From NCBI RefSeq assembly GCF_014696625.1, contig NZ_JACJQL010000031.1, positions 21,482-85,481 of the forward strand: a DNA stretch of 64,000 nt, in the 5' to 3' direction. The notes below the pieces were generated by a model. It saw only the letters and a list, made by a program, of their open reading frames with translations, searched no databases and was not told the DNA's origin. This stretch comes from Nostoc parmelioides FACHB-3921. GTDB lineage: Bacteria; Cyanobacteriota; Cyanobacteriia; Cyanobacteriales; Nostocaceae. Positions 42,395 through 50,433 of the stretch are shown here, piece by piece; position 1 is the stretch's first letter; each line of letters begins with the position of its first letter. Position numbers and translations under genes: made by a program.

Positions 42395-43627
42395 TCAGCT
42401 GGCTTGTACTCCGGTGATGCTGGGGGAAAAAGCTATGCTTGGTTTAGCTATGGCTGGGACGATTTTTTCACAGGCTATTCTTGCGCCTGATAAGTTGCGT
42501 GCTGTTGGCCCTACTTGTAAAGCTGCCAAACCGCCCATGATGAATAATTCACAACCAGGCCAACGTAGACAAGTATCTAAAACTGGTAAACCTTTAACTA
42601 TGGGAATGGGGTAAGCGGCGAGAACATCTTTTAATAAGGGTTCATGGGTGACATCAAATTTAGTACCTGTGGAAAGCCAAATATAATCACATTCATGGTG
42701 ACTACCATCACTACATTCGACTTGCCAATTTTTGCCGAGCCATTGGGCTTTGAGTATTTGACAGTTTTCGTCAATTTTGATGTTACCACTACGGACTTGT
42801 CGTCTTATTTGGGTGGCGATCGCCGGAGTCATAGAACCACCATTTCTAGCTTGCTGAATCGTCTTCCAGCGTTGCTCCCAATCAGATTGAGCAAAAAAGT
42901 CCTTAAGATACTTTGGCCCCAACCATCCTGGTTCTGCATCGAATAACTTTTCTGTTAACTGTCGGCGAATCATTAAATGAACCTTCGCACCACGAGAAAT
43001 CGCACCCACAGCCAAATGTCCACTAGTTAACCCACCACCCACAATCAAAATTCTCTTCCCCATTAACGACAATTTTCGTAAATCAATGGTTTGTGAGTGG
43101 CAAATTCTCTCTTGTGGGTATGGTGTCTGAATTTCGTTTACCCAAGTAGGTATTTGACGTTGAGCGCTACCCGTAGCCAACACCACCCTTCTTGCTGTTA
43201 CTTTTTGCCCATCTTGTAAAGTGAGGCAAAATTGGGGACGCAGATGATGAGGAATGGGTTCAATTTTGGTCACTGCTAAAGGAATTACTCGCTCTTGTAA
43301 CTGCCAAACTCGAACTACGTCTTGGCAAAAATCATCGAATAATTGTGTCCCTGGTAAATCATAGGGGGGAAATAATTCATGAAAACGAGATTCAGCGAAT
43401 TTCCGTAAAGCAAAGGGGTTGGGGTCTGGATGATGAACTGCGGGCGATCGCAAATGGGGAATTTCCAAAGCTGCAAATTGCTGATTCCAGCCACTCATCC
43501 ATTTACCACTGGGGTCAAATACCAGAAATTTACCCCTCAGAGACTGCCGTTTTTGCAGTAGATGGGTAGTCAAAGTTAGACCATGAGGCCCTGCGCCAAC
43601 AATAGCTAAGTCGGTTTTTTTGGTCAT
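42395..43627 (-). CDS. FAD/NAD(P)-binding oxidoreductase in the zinc-response cluster
   Basis: A 410-residue flavoprotein. The FAD site LAIVGAGPHGLTLTTHLL is at residues 7-24 and a second dinucleotide site ILIVGGGLTSGHLAVGAISRG near 195-215. The pattern is that of the lysine/ornithine N-monooxygenase-like and related single-component reductases. No full signature names a substrate. It lies between hemB (58-base gap) and thrS (111-base gap) on the same strand, so it is probably induced with them under zinc shortage. Making a metal-binding compound or a redox task are possibilities, both inference. Confidence 0.8.
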   Translation of the reverse strand: MTKKTDLAIVGAGPHGLTLTTHLLQKRQSLRGKFLVFDPSGKWMSGWNQQFAALEIPHLRSPAVHHPDPNPFALRKFAESRFHELFPPYDLPGTQLFDDFCQDVVRVWQLQERVIPLAVTKIEPIPHHLRPQFCLTLQDGQKVTARRVVLATGSAQRQIPTWVNEIQTPYPQERICHSQTIDLRKLSLMGKRILIVGGGLTSGHLAVGAISRGAKVHLMIRRQLTEKLFDAEPGWLGPKYLKDFFAQSDWEQRWKTIQQARNGGSMTPAIATQIRRQVRSGNIKIDENCQILKAQWLGKNWQVECSDGSHHECDYIWLSTGTKFDVTHEPLLKDVLAAYPIPIVKGLPVLDTCLRWPGCELFIMGGLAALQVGPTARNLSGARIACEKIVPAIAKPSIAFSPSITGVQAS

Positions 43628-43685
43628 TTGATTCGTTGTTAGTTGTCCGTTGTTAGTTGCCCCCTTGCCCCTCTGCCCCCCACGT

Positions 43686-44696
43686 CTAAAGCAACATCAG
43701 TGCTACTTCTTTGGCAAAGTAGGTGAGAATTAAATCTGCGCCGGCGCGTTTCATGCTGGTTAAAGATTCCAAAATCACTTGTTTTTCATTAATCCAACCC
43801 ATCTGAGCCGCAGCTTTGATCATGGCGTATTCGCCACTGACGTTGTAGGCTGCAACTGGTAGCTGGGTAGCTTGCCGGACTTGATGAATGATATCTAGGT
43901 AAGCTAGGGCAGGTTTTACCATAACAATATCTGCACCTTCGGCAATATCTAGTTCTACTTCTTTAATTGCTTCTTTGGCGTTGGCTGCATCCATTTGATA
44001 GGTTTTTTTGTCGCCAAATTTGGGGGCAGAATCTAACGCATCTCGAAAGGGGCCGTAATAGGCGGAGGCGTATTTAGCGGAGTATGCCAAAATCCCTACA
44101 TTGATGTAGCCTTCTGCATCTAAGGCTTGACGGATTGCGCCAATTCTGCCGTCCATCATGTCGGAAGGGGCGACAAAATCTGTACCGGCGGCGGCTTGGG
44201 AAAGTGCCATTTTCACCAACACTTCCACTGTGGGGTCATTTAAGATTGTGCCGTTTTCATCGACTAAACCATCGTGTCCGTGTGTGGTGAAGGGGTCAAG
44301 GGCTACGTCGGTGATGACAACAATGCCGGGAACTGTTTGTTTAATGGCTTTGACTGTTTGCTGTACTAACCCATCTGGATTGTAGCTTTCTGCACCGATG
44401 TCATCTTTCTTATTTTCGGAGATGACAGGGAAAAGTGCGATCGCCGGAATCCCTAGCTGTGATACTTCGGCTATTTCTTTGAGCAACAAATCTAAGGAAT
44501 AGCGATAACATCCTGGCATGGAAGTAATTTCTACTTTCTGCCCCTCTCCTTCCATGACAAACATCGGATAAATCAAATCATCCACTGTCAGGGTAGTTTC
44601 CCGCACCATCCGCCTCAGTGTTGCAGTCCGACGCAACCGACGGGGGCGTTGCAGCAGGTTCAATGGTTTGGCGGTAGATGAATTTTCAACTGACAT
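43686..44696 (-). CDS. hemB: Delta-aminolevulinic acid dehydratase lacking the zinc Cys triad
   Basis: HemB joins two 5-aminolevulinate molecules into porphobilinogen for haem, chlorophyll and B12. The 336-residue protein has the active-site Lys motifs (VMVKPALAYLDII and AYNVSGEYAM). Where zinc enzymes read DVCLCEYTDHGHCG, this one reads DVALDPFTTHGHDG (residues 130-143; A132, D134, D142). It is therefore the Mg-dependent, zinc-independent type. It is the first gene of the minus-strand cluster and has a Zur-box-like palindrome 16 bases before its ATG. A zinc-sparing role fits, although cyanobacterial HemB may generally be of this type. Confidence 0.95.
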   Translation of the reverse strand: MSVENSSTAKPLNLLQRPRRLRRTATLRRMVRETTLTVDDLIYPMFVMEGEGQKVEITSMPGCYRYSLDLLLKEIAEVSQLGIPAIALFPVISENKKDDIGAESYNPDGLVQQTVKAIKQTVPGIVVITDVALDPFTTHGHDGLVDENGTILNDPTVEVLVKMALSQAAAGTDFVAPSDMMDGRIGAIRQALDAEGYINVGILAYSAKYASAYYGPFRDALDSAPKFGDKKTYQMDAANAKEAIKEVELDIAEGADIVMVKPALAYLDIIHQVRQATQLPVAAYNVSGEYAMIKAAAQMGWINEKQVILESLTSMKRAGADLILTYFAKEVALMLL

Positions 44697-44711
44697 AAGA
44701 CTTCACAAGAT

Positions 44712-44726
44712 TGATAACCATTATCA
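44712..44726. promoter_or_regulatory. Zur-box-like palindrome before hemB
   Basis: TGATAACCATTATCA has exact 6-bp arms TGATAA/TTATCA around three bases. This matches the cyanobacterial Zur (FurB) box pattern. It lies 16 bases upstream of the hemB ATG, so bound repressor would block the promoter or start. Confidence 0.75.
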
Positions 44727-44763
44727 TAATGGAAGCCGTTCATTTTGTGTTGTAGGAACGCTC

Positions 44764-44796
44764 AGATCCCCGACTTTTTTAAAAAGTCGGGGATCT
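44764..44796. terminator. Perfect 16-bp palindromic terminator
   Basis: AGATCCCCGACTTTTT (44764-44779) and AAAAAGTCGGGGATCT (44781-44796), one base apart. It follows the histidine-kinase stop (44809 on the minus strand) and separates it from the hemB promoter. Same family as 28624-28660. Confidence 0.8.
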
Positions 44797-44808
44797 ATGA
44801 ACTCGTGC

Positions 44809-45924
44809 TTATGCTAAAGGCAAACAAAATCGGAAAGTGCTGCCAATACCTAGTTCACTATCTAAGTGAATTTCGCCACCTTGTAGTTCTACTAGGTGTT
44901 TAGTGATAGTTAAGCCAATACCTGTGCCACCGGAGTGGCGATCGCGCGATTGATCTGCTCGCCAAAAACGCTCAAATACATGGGGTATATCCTCTGAAGC
45001 AATACCAATCCCTGTATCAATCACAGCAATCCAGAGTTGCCTGTTTTCAGTCCATGTACGGATAGTAATTGAACCTTTAACGGTATAACGGATGGCGTTA
45101 CCTAATAGATTTACTAATATTTGTTCTGTGCGATCGATATCTGCTAATACAAGGGGCATTTGGGGTGTAAATTCTGCAAGTAATACTGGCCCATCCTCTA
45201 ACAATTGATCGCTAAATCTTTCAACTAAAGACTCTAATAAAGGATATAAATTTATTGGTTGTATTCTAATCGGTAAATAACCAGCTTCTGCCTTCGATAA
45301 TTCTTGTAAATCGTTGACCAAACGTTCTAAACGTCTAGTTTCTTTTGCTAAACGCCGATAAACCTCTGGGGACGGTTCAATTTCACCATCAGCGAGTTCT
45401 TCTAAATAACCACGCACCACTGTTAACGGTGTGCGTAGTTCATGAGTCATATCTCCTATGAGTTCCCGTCGGCGTGCTTCCACCCCTTCCAAACTTGCAG
45501 CCATGCGGTTAAAACTCGTACCCAAGCGATTGAGTTCGGGGATGTCAGACAAAGGTAGTCGCGCTTGTAGATGACCAGCAGCAAACTGTTGAGTGATTTG
45601 TTCCATCTCAGTTAATCGCTGCATAATCCGTTTAGAAACCCAGTAACTCAAGCCTCCCGCAGCCGTACTACCGACTAAAACTGACCAAATAGTACTACTG
45701 CGCCAAGCTATCTCAAACCCTTGGACTAAATCTGCACGAACATTGATTAAATTTACCCCTTCACTTTCCAATCTTTCTAAGTGCAGGACAAAAAAGCGTG
45801 GCGACGAAACTCTACTGATAATCACCAGACTAATTAATCCCACTATCATTACCACTAAATGGGAGACAAACAAGCGGGATGCTAAAGGTAGGGATTTTGT
45901 CCAACGCCAACCTTTATTTATCAT
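44809..45924 (-). CDS. Sensor histidine kinase (HAMP type)
   Basis: A 371-residue membrane kinase. Span 1 (SRLFVSHLVVMIVGLISLVII, about 17-37) and span 2 (SSTIWSVLVGSTAAGGLSYW) enclose a very short periplasmic segment of about 35 residues, so sensing may occur in the membrane. A HAMP domain (residues 95-150), HisKA with H-box IGDMTHELRTPLTVVRGYLEE and ATPase boxes (NLLGNAIRY, DTGIGIASEDIPHVFERF, GGTGIGLTI) follow. It overlaps the response-regulator gene upstream by 4 bases (ATGA), so the two are translated together as a pair. Confidence 0.92.
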   Translation of the reverse strand: MINKGWRWTKSLPLASRLFVSHLVVMIVGLISLVIISRVSSPRFFVLHLERLESEGVNLINVRADLVQGFEIAWRSSTIWSVLVGSTAAGGLSYWVSKRIMQRLTEMEQITQQFAAGHLQARLPLSDIPELNRLGTSFNRMAASLEGVEARRRELIGDMTHELRTPLTVVRGYLEELADGEIEPSPEVYRRLAKETRRLERLVNDLQELSKAEAGYLPIRIQPINLYPLLESLVERFSDQLLEDGPVLLAEFTPQMPLVLADIDRTEQILVNLLGNAIRYTVKGSITIRTWTENRQLWIAVIDTGIGIASEDIPHVFERFWRADQSRDRHSGGTGIGLTITKHLVELQGGEIHLDSELGIGSTFRFCLPLA

Positions 45925-46637
45925 GATGAAATTGCAGGAGAGTCTTCAAATTTATAACCAACGCCAACGACAGTTTTAATAAAACTAGGATTGGTGGGAT
46001 CAGGCTCAATTTTTTTTCTGAGCCTAGCTACATGAGTATCCACAACACGCTCATCACCAAAAAAATTATCTCCCCATAATTTGTCGATTAGTTGGGTACG
46101 GTTCCACACTCGCCCAGGATTGCTGACGAAAGTGCTTAATAAATTAAATTCTAAAGTAGTTAAATCTAAAGCTTCTGGTTGATGGGCATCTGTTTGACGA
46201 CTAGCAGTCCGTTGGTCTAAATCTACTATAAAGTGTTGAGTCCGATTTACCTGAGCTTGTCCCCCTTGACGTAGGCTGCGCCGTAAAAGCGCCCGCACAC
46301 GCGCCACCAACTCTCTAGGGCTGAAGGGTTTGACCATATAGTCATCAGCACCAGTAGACAAGCCAATTACCCGGTCTATTTCCTCACCTTTAGCTGTGAG
46401 CATTAGTATATATGGGTCTTTTGCCCCAGGTTTCTGGCGAATTCTCGCGCAAACTTCCAACCCATCCAGCCCAGGAATCATCAGGTCTAGGATGATTAAA
46501 TCCGGTGATTGTTCTTGAAATATTCGTAAAGCATTGATGCCATCGCGGCTTGTCCGACAGGAAAAGCCCTCTTTTTCTAAGGAATGCTGAATTAACTGAG
46601 CAATTTCTGATTCATCCTCAACAATTAGAATGTCCAT
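45921..46637 (-). CDS. OmpR-family response regulator
   Basis: A 238-residue regulator with complete receiver chemistry: E7-D8 acidic pair in VEDES, acceptor D52 (LIILDLMIPGLDG), Thr in MLTAKGEE and K in YMVKPFSP. The C-terminal winged helix contains LTTLEFNLLSTFVSNPGRVW and VVDTHVARLRKKIEPDP, ending VGVGYKFED. It is the partner of the downstream overlapping kinase. Target genes are unknown; the neighbouring zinc cluster and NYN gene are only adjacent. A promoter presumably lies in 46638-46780. Confidence 0.93.
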   Translation of the reverse strand: MDILIVEDESEIAQLIQHSLEKEGFSCRTSRDGINALRIFQEQSPDLIILDLMIPGLDGLEVCARIRQKPGAKDPYILMLTAKGEEIDRVIGLSTGADDYMVKPFSPRELVARVRALLRRSLRQGGQAQVNRTQHFIVDLDQRTASRQTDAHQPEALDLTTLEFNLLSTFVSNPGRVWNRTQLIDKLWGDNFFGDERVVDTHVARLRKKIEPDPTNPSFIKTVVGVGYKFEDSPAISS

Positions 46638-46783
46638 TTTGATGTAAGATATGCAGCGTAATTTCTAGGCTTGTTATTTTATTCCAGCAACTGCAAGAGT
46701 TCCGATAGTAATTAATTTAACACTTACGCTTTTAGTTGTGCTTGAGCTAGATATAGCTTTTAGGTTATTAAAGAAAAGTATAT

Positions 46784-46808
46784 GTAGGGTGGGCAATGCC
46801 GACCCTAC
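46784..46808. repeat. Small hairpin repeat GTAGGGT/ACCCTAC
   Basis: GTAGGGT (46784-46790) pairs with ACCCTAC (46802-46808) around GGGCAATGCCG. A related sequence (GGCAATGCCTACCCTAC) is at 61026-61042. Dispersed element in 46638-47007, which holds no gene. Confidence 0.45.
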
Positions 46809-46924
46809 GTATATTTCACAAATCGAATATTACTTTTATAGGTTTTAGGTTATTAAAACTGATTAACAGTTCGCAAACATTAAAAAAGAAAGGAATGTCA
46901 AGTGAATCCTTTCTCAATAGGTTG

Positions 46925-46989
46925 GTAGGGTGCGTCAGTTTGAGAAAACCTAACTACACCCAGAGGTTATTTATACTGACGCACCCTAC
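46925..46989. mobile_element. 65-bp MITE-like element, copy B
   Basis: Exact 15-bp terminal inverted repeats GTAGGGTGCGTCAGT (46925-46939) and ACTGACGCACCCTAC (46975-46989). The 35-bp interior shares its right part (ACCCAGAGGTTATTTAT) with copy A at 38406-38470. Non-coding and probably non-autonomous. Confidence 0.7.
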
Positions 46990-47007
46990 ATTTTAGATAT
47001 TTTTTAT

Positions 47008-47718
47008 CTAAAGATTAGAATTAGATAGCGTCCGATAGCCATATCCTAGATGGGAATCTTTTTGGATATATTGTTTAATGCTGTCGAGGTCAATAAAGTA
47101 GTCGGCAACATCAATTAAACAGTCGTTAGTCATGGTTCGTAAACTGACGACTTCTACACGAACTCCGGTACTGCTGACTGCGTTGACTGCGTATGCTAAA
47201 TCACCATCACCGCTCACTAAGACGGCTGTATCATAATGTGGTGCTAAAGTGATCATGTCTACAGCAATTTCTACGTTTAAATTTGGTTTTTTGTTGTTAT
47301 CTGTAACTTGGAGTTCTTTGGTGACAACACGATAACCGTTACGGCGCATCCAAAATAGAAAACCTTGTTGCTTATCATTGGTGCGTTGACGTGTAGGAGT
47401 TGGTCGAGACATATCAACTCCGGTGTAGAAAAATGCCCGTAATAATCTAGAACCCGCAGTTAAACGACAAAGTAATTTGAGGTAATCGATTTCGATACCG
47501 AGTTGTAAAGCGGCTTGAAATAGATTAGCACCATCGATGAAAATAGCTACTCGACCTCGATTTAAGTCATTAGTAATAGATACATCATTTCTAGGTTCTC
47601 GCTGCCTAGAAACTTCATTTTTGCTACCATTTTTTATCTGTATTTTGGTCGGTAAATGCGGTTCTTCCGCTTGGTGGTGATATGAATTTTTTCCTTTCGT
47701 AAAACTGGAGTTAGTCAT
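47008..47718 (-). CDS. NYN-domain (LabA/DUF88-like) protein
   Basis: A 236-residue soluble protein. After a polar N-terminal 50 residues, the NYN domain runs about 52-225: RVAIFIDGANLFQAALQLGI with the first catalytic Asp, then NVEIAVDMITLAPHYDTAVLVSGDGDLAYAVNAV with the acidic cluster, and VEVVSLRTM. NYN domains are PIN-like metal-dependent RNases. Some cyanobacterial members (LabA) influence circadian output, but many are of unknown role. Single gene on the minus strand, with a MITE-like element just after its stop. Confidence 0.88.
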   Translation of the reverse strand: MTNSSFTKGKNSYHHQAEEPHLPTKIQIKNGSKNEVSRQREPRNDVSITNDLNRGRVAIFIDGANLFQAALQLGIEIDYLKLLCRLTAGSRLLRAFFYTGVDMSRPTPTRQRTNDKQQGFLFWMRRNGYRVVTKELQVTDNNKKPNLNVEIAVDMITLAPHYDTAVLVSGDGDLAYAVNAVSSTGVRVEVVSLRTMTNDCLIDVADYFIDLDSIKQYIQKDSHLGYGYRTLSNSNL

Positions 47719-48442
47719 TGAGTCCTCTGGATTTTAAATCTGGCGAAGCGTTTGAGGCAATAGACAATAGACCATCTGTGCTGATAAATCAGCAAAACAA
47801 TAAATGATATTCAGTCACTTGAAATACACTCAAATTGGTCTAACTGTGTAGATTTCAAAGTTTAACGACCCAGAGTATTAAACTCTTTTCAGGAAAAGTT
47901 TTACGAGATATCCCCTCTGCCTATAGATATGCTGTTCATCTCTTACCACTACAGCACATCAACTTGCCATAAAAGGCAAGCGATTGAGAGGGAGAATAGT
48001 TTGCTGTGATGGTCAACCAAAGCATAAGTCATTGGCATCTCTTCTTATTGTATATCTGACTTGAAAAAGAGTTACATTAAAGTAATATGTACATATTCAT
48101 GTTGATTCACTGACAAAAATAAATTACTATTTAATCTTTAGTAATGTACAATGTATTATTAAAGTTTCTAATTTAATTTAGAGAATATCTTGGTAATGTT
48201 GGTGAAAAAATATTAGGTATTTAGTACCTTTTTAGTAATAATTATGGAGTTTAAATATTCAGTGATTATGTACGGTTCATTATAGGGTATGGTTAAGATT
48301 AATTTAATACTAGTATTCTGATTTTTGTACTGCTAATTACAAATCAACTTAACCTTCCTTGCGCCTTCAGATGGAGGGAAGATATGTAATTTCAAAGTTA
48401 AATTTAAATTACAGACTAGTCCACAATCAGATGTCTTTGCTA
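47719..48442. other. Long AT-rich intergenic region, possible small RNA at its right end
   Basis: 724 bases with no convincing protein gene. The right part (about 48320-48442) precedes an intrinsic plus-strand terminator. TTAAGATTAATTTAATACT at about 48292-48311 could supply a -10 (TAATACT). A 29-codon frame at 48371 runs into the terminator stem and is probably chance. Confidence 0.4.
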
Positions 48443-48480
48443 ATCACCTCTGAGGTATAAAATCCAGAGGTGATTTTTTT
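48443..48480 (+). terminator. Plus-strand intrinsic terminator with no gene before it
   Basis: ATCACCTCTG (48443-48452) pairs with CAGAGGTGAT (48465-48474), followed by TTTTTT. No plus-strand coding gene lies upstream in this region, so a non-coding transcript is suggested. The stem may alternatively insulate the convergent ABC gene. Confidence 0.7.
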
Positions 48481-48506
48481 GAGATTAGGTAATTATTTTT
48501 TTATTA

Positions 48507-48540
48507 CTAATTACCAATTACCAATTACCAATTACCAATA
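48507..48540. repeat. Heptamer repeat (TTACCAA)4
   Basis: Four TTACCAA units directly before the stop codon of the downstream minus-strand ABC gene. Confidence 0.85.
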
Positions 48541-48542
48541 AG

Positions 48543-50327
48543 TTATTGTGTTGTTGCTGCCCCTAATTGGAGTGCGTAAAGATTAGCGTAAATACCTTGC
48601 TGGCTGACAAGTTCTGCGTGAGTACCCCGTTCTACAATTTGCCCTTGTTGAATGACTAATACTTGATTAGCTTGGGTAACGGTGCTGAGGCGGTGGGCAA
48701 TGACAAAACTGGTGCGACCTTGTAATAAACGGGCGATCGCATCCTGTACTAACGCTTCTGTTCGGGTATCTATACTACTGGTTGCCTCGTCAAGAATCAA
48801 GATGCGGGGGTTAATTAATACGGCACGAGCAATACTAATCAGTTGTCTTTGTCCTTGGCTGAGAGGCGCGCCCCGTTCACCCAATTTAGTTGTGTAACCT
48901 TGTGGTAGTGAAGTGATGAACTCATGGACATTTGCCATTTGTGCTGCCGCTTCAATTTCGGCTTGAGTGGCATAAGGAGCGCCAAAAGCAATATTTTCGG
49001 CAACAGTACCGCTAAACAAAATATTATCTTGTAGGACAATGCCAATCTGACGGCGGAGACTGGCTTGGGTCACACTACGTACATCAACGCCATCAATTTT
49101 TACTGCACCGTCGGACACATCATAGAAACGCAAGATCAAGTTAATAATTGTTGTTTTGCCTGAGCCTGTTGCCCCTACTAATGCCACCATTTGTCCTGGA
49201 TTAGCCTGTAAATTTACGCCTTTGAGGACTAGTTGTTCTGGGTTATAACCAAACTTGACGTTCTCAAATGTCACCTCGCCTTGAATAGGAGGCATTGGGG
49301 TGGCGTTGGGTGCGTCGTTCAGTTGGGATGGTTCATCTAGTAAGAGGAAAATACGCTCTAATCCGGCAAAGGCAGATTGAGCTTGGGTGTAAAACTGACT
49401 GAGGATTTGGATGGGGCGGAAGAATTGCTGGACGTAAAGTAAAAATGATGTCACTACTCCCACGGTGGCTGCACCTGTGACAGCAAGATAACCACCATAG
49501 GCAAGGACACCTGCTGTAGCTAAGGTGTTGAGAAAATCAATTGAAGGTAAAAATGCTGCCGTAATAGCTACGGCTTCGACGTTGGCATCCCGATTAGCAG
49601 CGTTGAGAACGTCAAATTCTGCGATGTTGAGATGTACCCGGTTAAAGGCTTGGGCTTCTCGCACACTGCCAATATCTTCTTCTAATTTGGCGGAAAGTTC
49701 CCCAATTGTTTGTCTGGTGACGCGGAATTTAGTCCTAGCCCACCGTGCAAATAAGCTGGTGGTAAAAATCATCAGAGGGACAACTAAGTTACTTAACAAC
49801 CCAAGTTGTAAGTTAATTGAAAGCATAGCAATGACAATACCTACCAAACTGAAGGTATTACCTAGCATTTGTGCCACTGTTTGCCCAAAGGCTTGATTAA
49901 CAGTGTTGACATCATTTAGCAGACGACTCATTAAATCGCCGGCTTCACTGCGGTCAAAAAAACTGAGTGGCAAACTCTGAATTTTAGTAAAAATATCTTG
50001 CCTCAACTGAGCCAGTAATCGCTGCATAATCCAGCCGACGCGAATAACTTGCCCACGGATTGCCCAGATACCAAAACTATAATTTAGCCCTAATAATACT
50101 AATAACAGTAGCAATCCTTGTAAATTGCCTTTGGCTATGAGGTTATCTACTGACCAACCCAGTAAAAACGGCCCGATCGCCTGGGTGGCAGCGCCAGTTA
50201 ATACTAAACTCAAAGCAATGGGAACTTCTTTGCGAAAGGGTCGCAGGTATTGTAAAAAGCGCCGTAAGGTAGAAATTTGCTTGCTGGCTGGTTGCTCAGA
50301 TGCAATAACTGGGGCGGGAGTTCTCAT
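48543..50327 (-). CDS. ABC exporter half-transporter, catalytic partner (MdlB-like)
   Basis: A 594-residue permease-ATPase fusion. About six spans lie in residues 30-330. The nucleotide-binding domain has Walker A GATGSGKTT, signature LSQGQRQLISIARA, Walker B ILILDEATSSID with the catalytic Glu, and H-loop FVIAHRLS. The upstream same-strand neighbour is a second half-transporter with Asp in place of the Glu. The two therefore fit a heterodimeric exporter with one degenerate ATP site. Substrate unknown; drug or lipid export is typical. Confidence 0.9.
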   Translation of the reverse strand: MRTPAPVIASEQPASKQISTLRRFLQYLRPFRKEVPIALSLVLTGAATQAIGPFLLGWSVDNLIAKGNLQGLLLLLVLLGLNYSFGIWAIRGQVIRVGWIMQRLLAQLRQDIFTKIQSLPLSFFDRSEAGDLMSRLLNDVNTVNQAFGQTVAQMLGNTFSLVGIVIAMLSINLQLGLLSNLVVPLMIFTTSLFARWARTKFRVTRQTIGELSAKLEEDIGSVREAQAFNRVHLNIAEFDVLNAANRDANVEAVAITAAFLPSIDFLNTLATAGVLAYGGYLAVTGAATVGVVTSFLLYVQQFFRPIQILSQFYTQAQSAFAGLERIFLLLDEPSQLNDAPNATPMPPIQGEVTFENVKFGYNPEQLVLKGVNLQANPGQMVALVGATGSGKTTIINLILRFYDVSDGAVKIDGVDVRSVTQASLRRQIGIVLQDNILFSGTVAENIAFGAPYATQAEIEAAAQMANVHEFITSLPQGYTTKLGERGAPLSQGQRQLISIARAVLINPRILILDEATSSIDTRTEALVQDAIARLLQGRTSFVIAHRLSTVTQANQVLVIQQGQIVERGTHAELVSQQGIYANLYALQLGAATTQ

Positions 50328-50329
50328 AG

Positions 50330-50418
50330 GAGTAATGAGTAATGAGTAATAAGTTAGGAGTTAGGAGTAATGAGTAATGAGTAATGAGTTAGGAGTTAGG
50401 AGTAATGAGTAATGAGTA
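50330..50418. repeat. Heptamer repeat tract (GTAATGA)n and (GTTAGGA)n
   Basis: Interleaved GTAATGA and GTTAGGA 7-mers fill the whole gap between the two ABC genes. Among the longest such tracts in the window. Confidence 0.9.
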
Positions 50419-50433
50419 AACAATCATTACTTC

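Noticed and set aside
46796..46996. 66-codon plus-strand frame
   Set aside because: Made of the small hairpin repeat and the MITE-like element.
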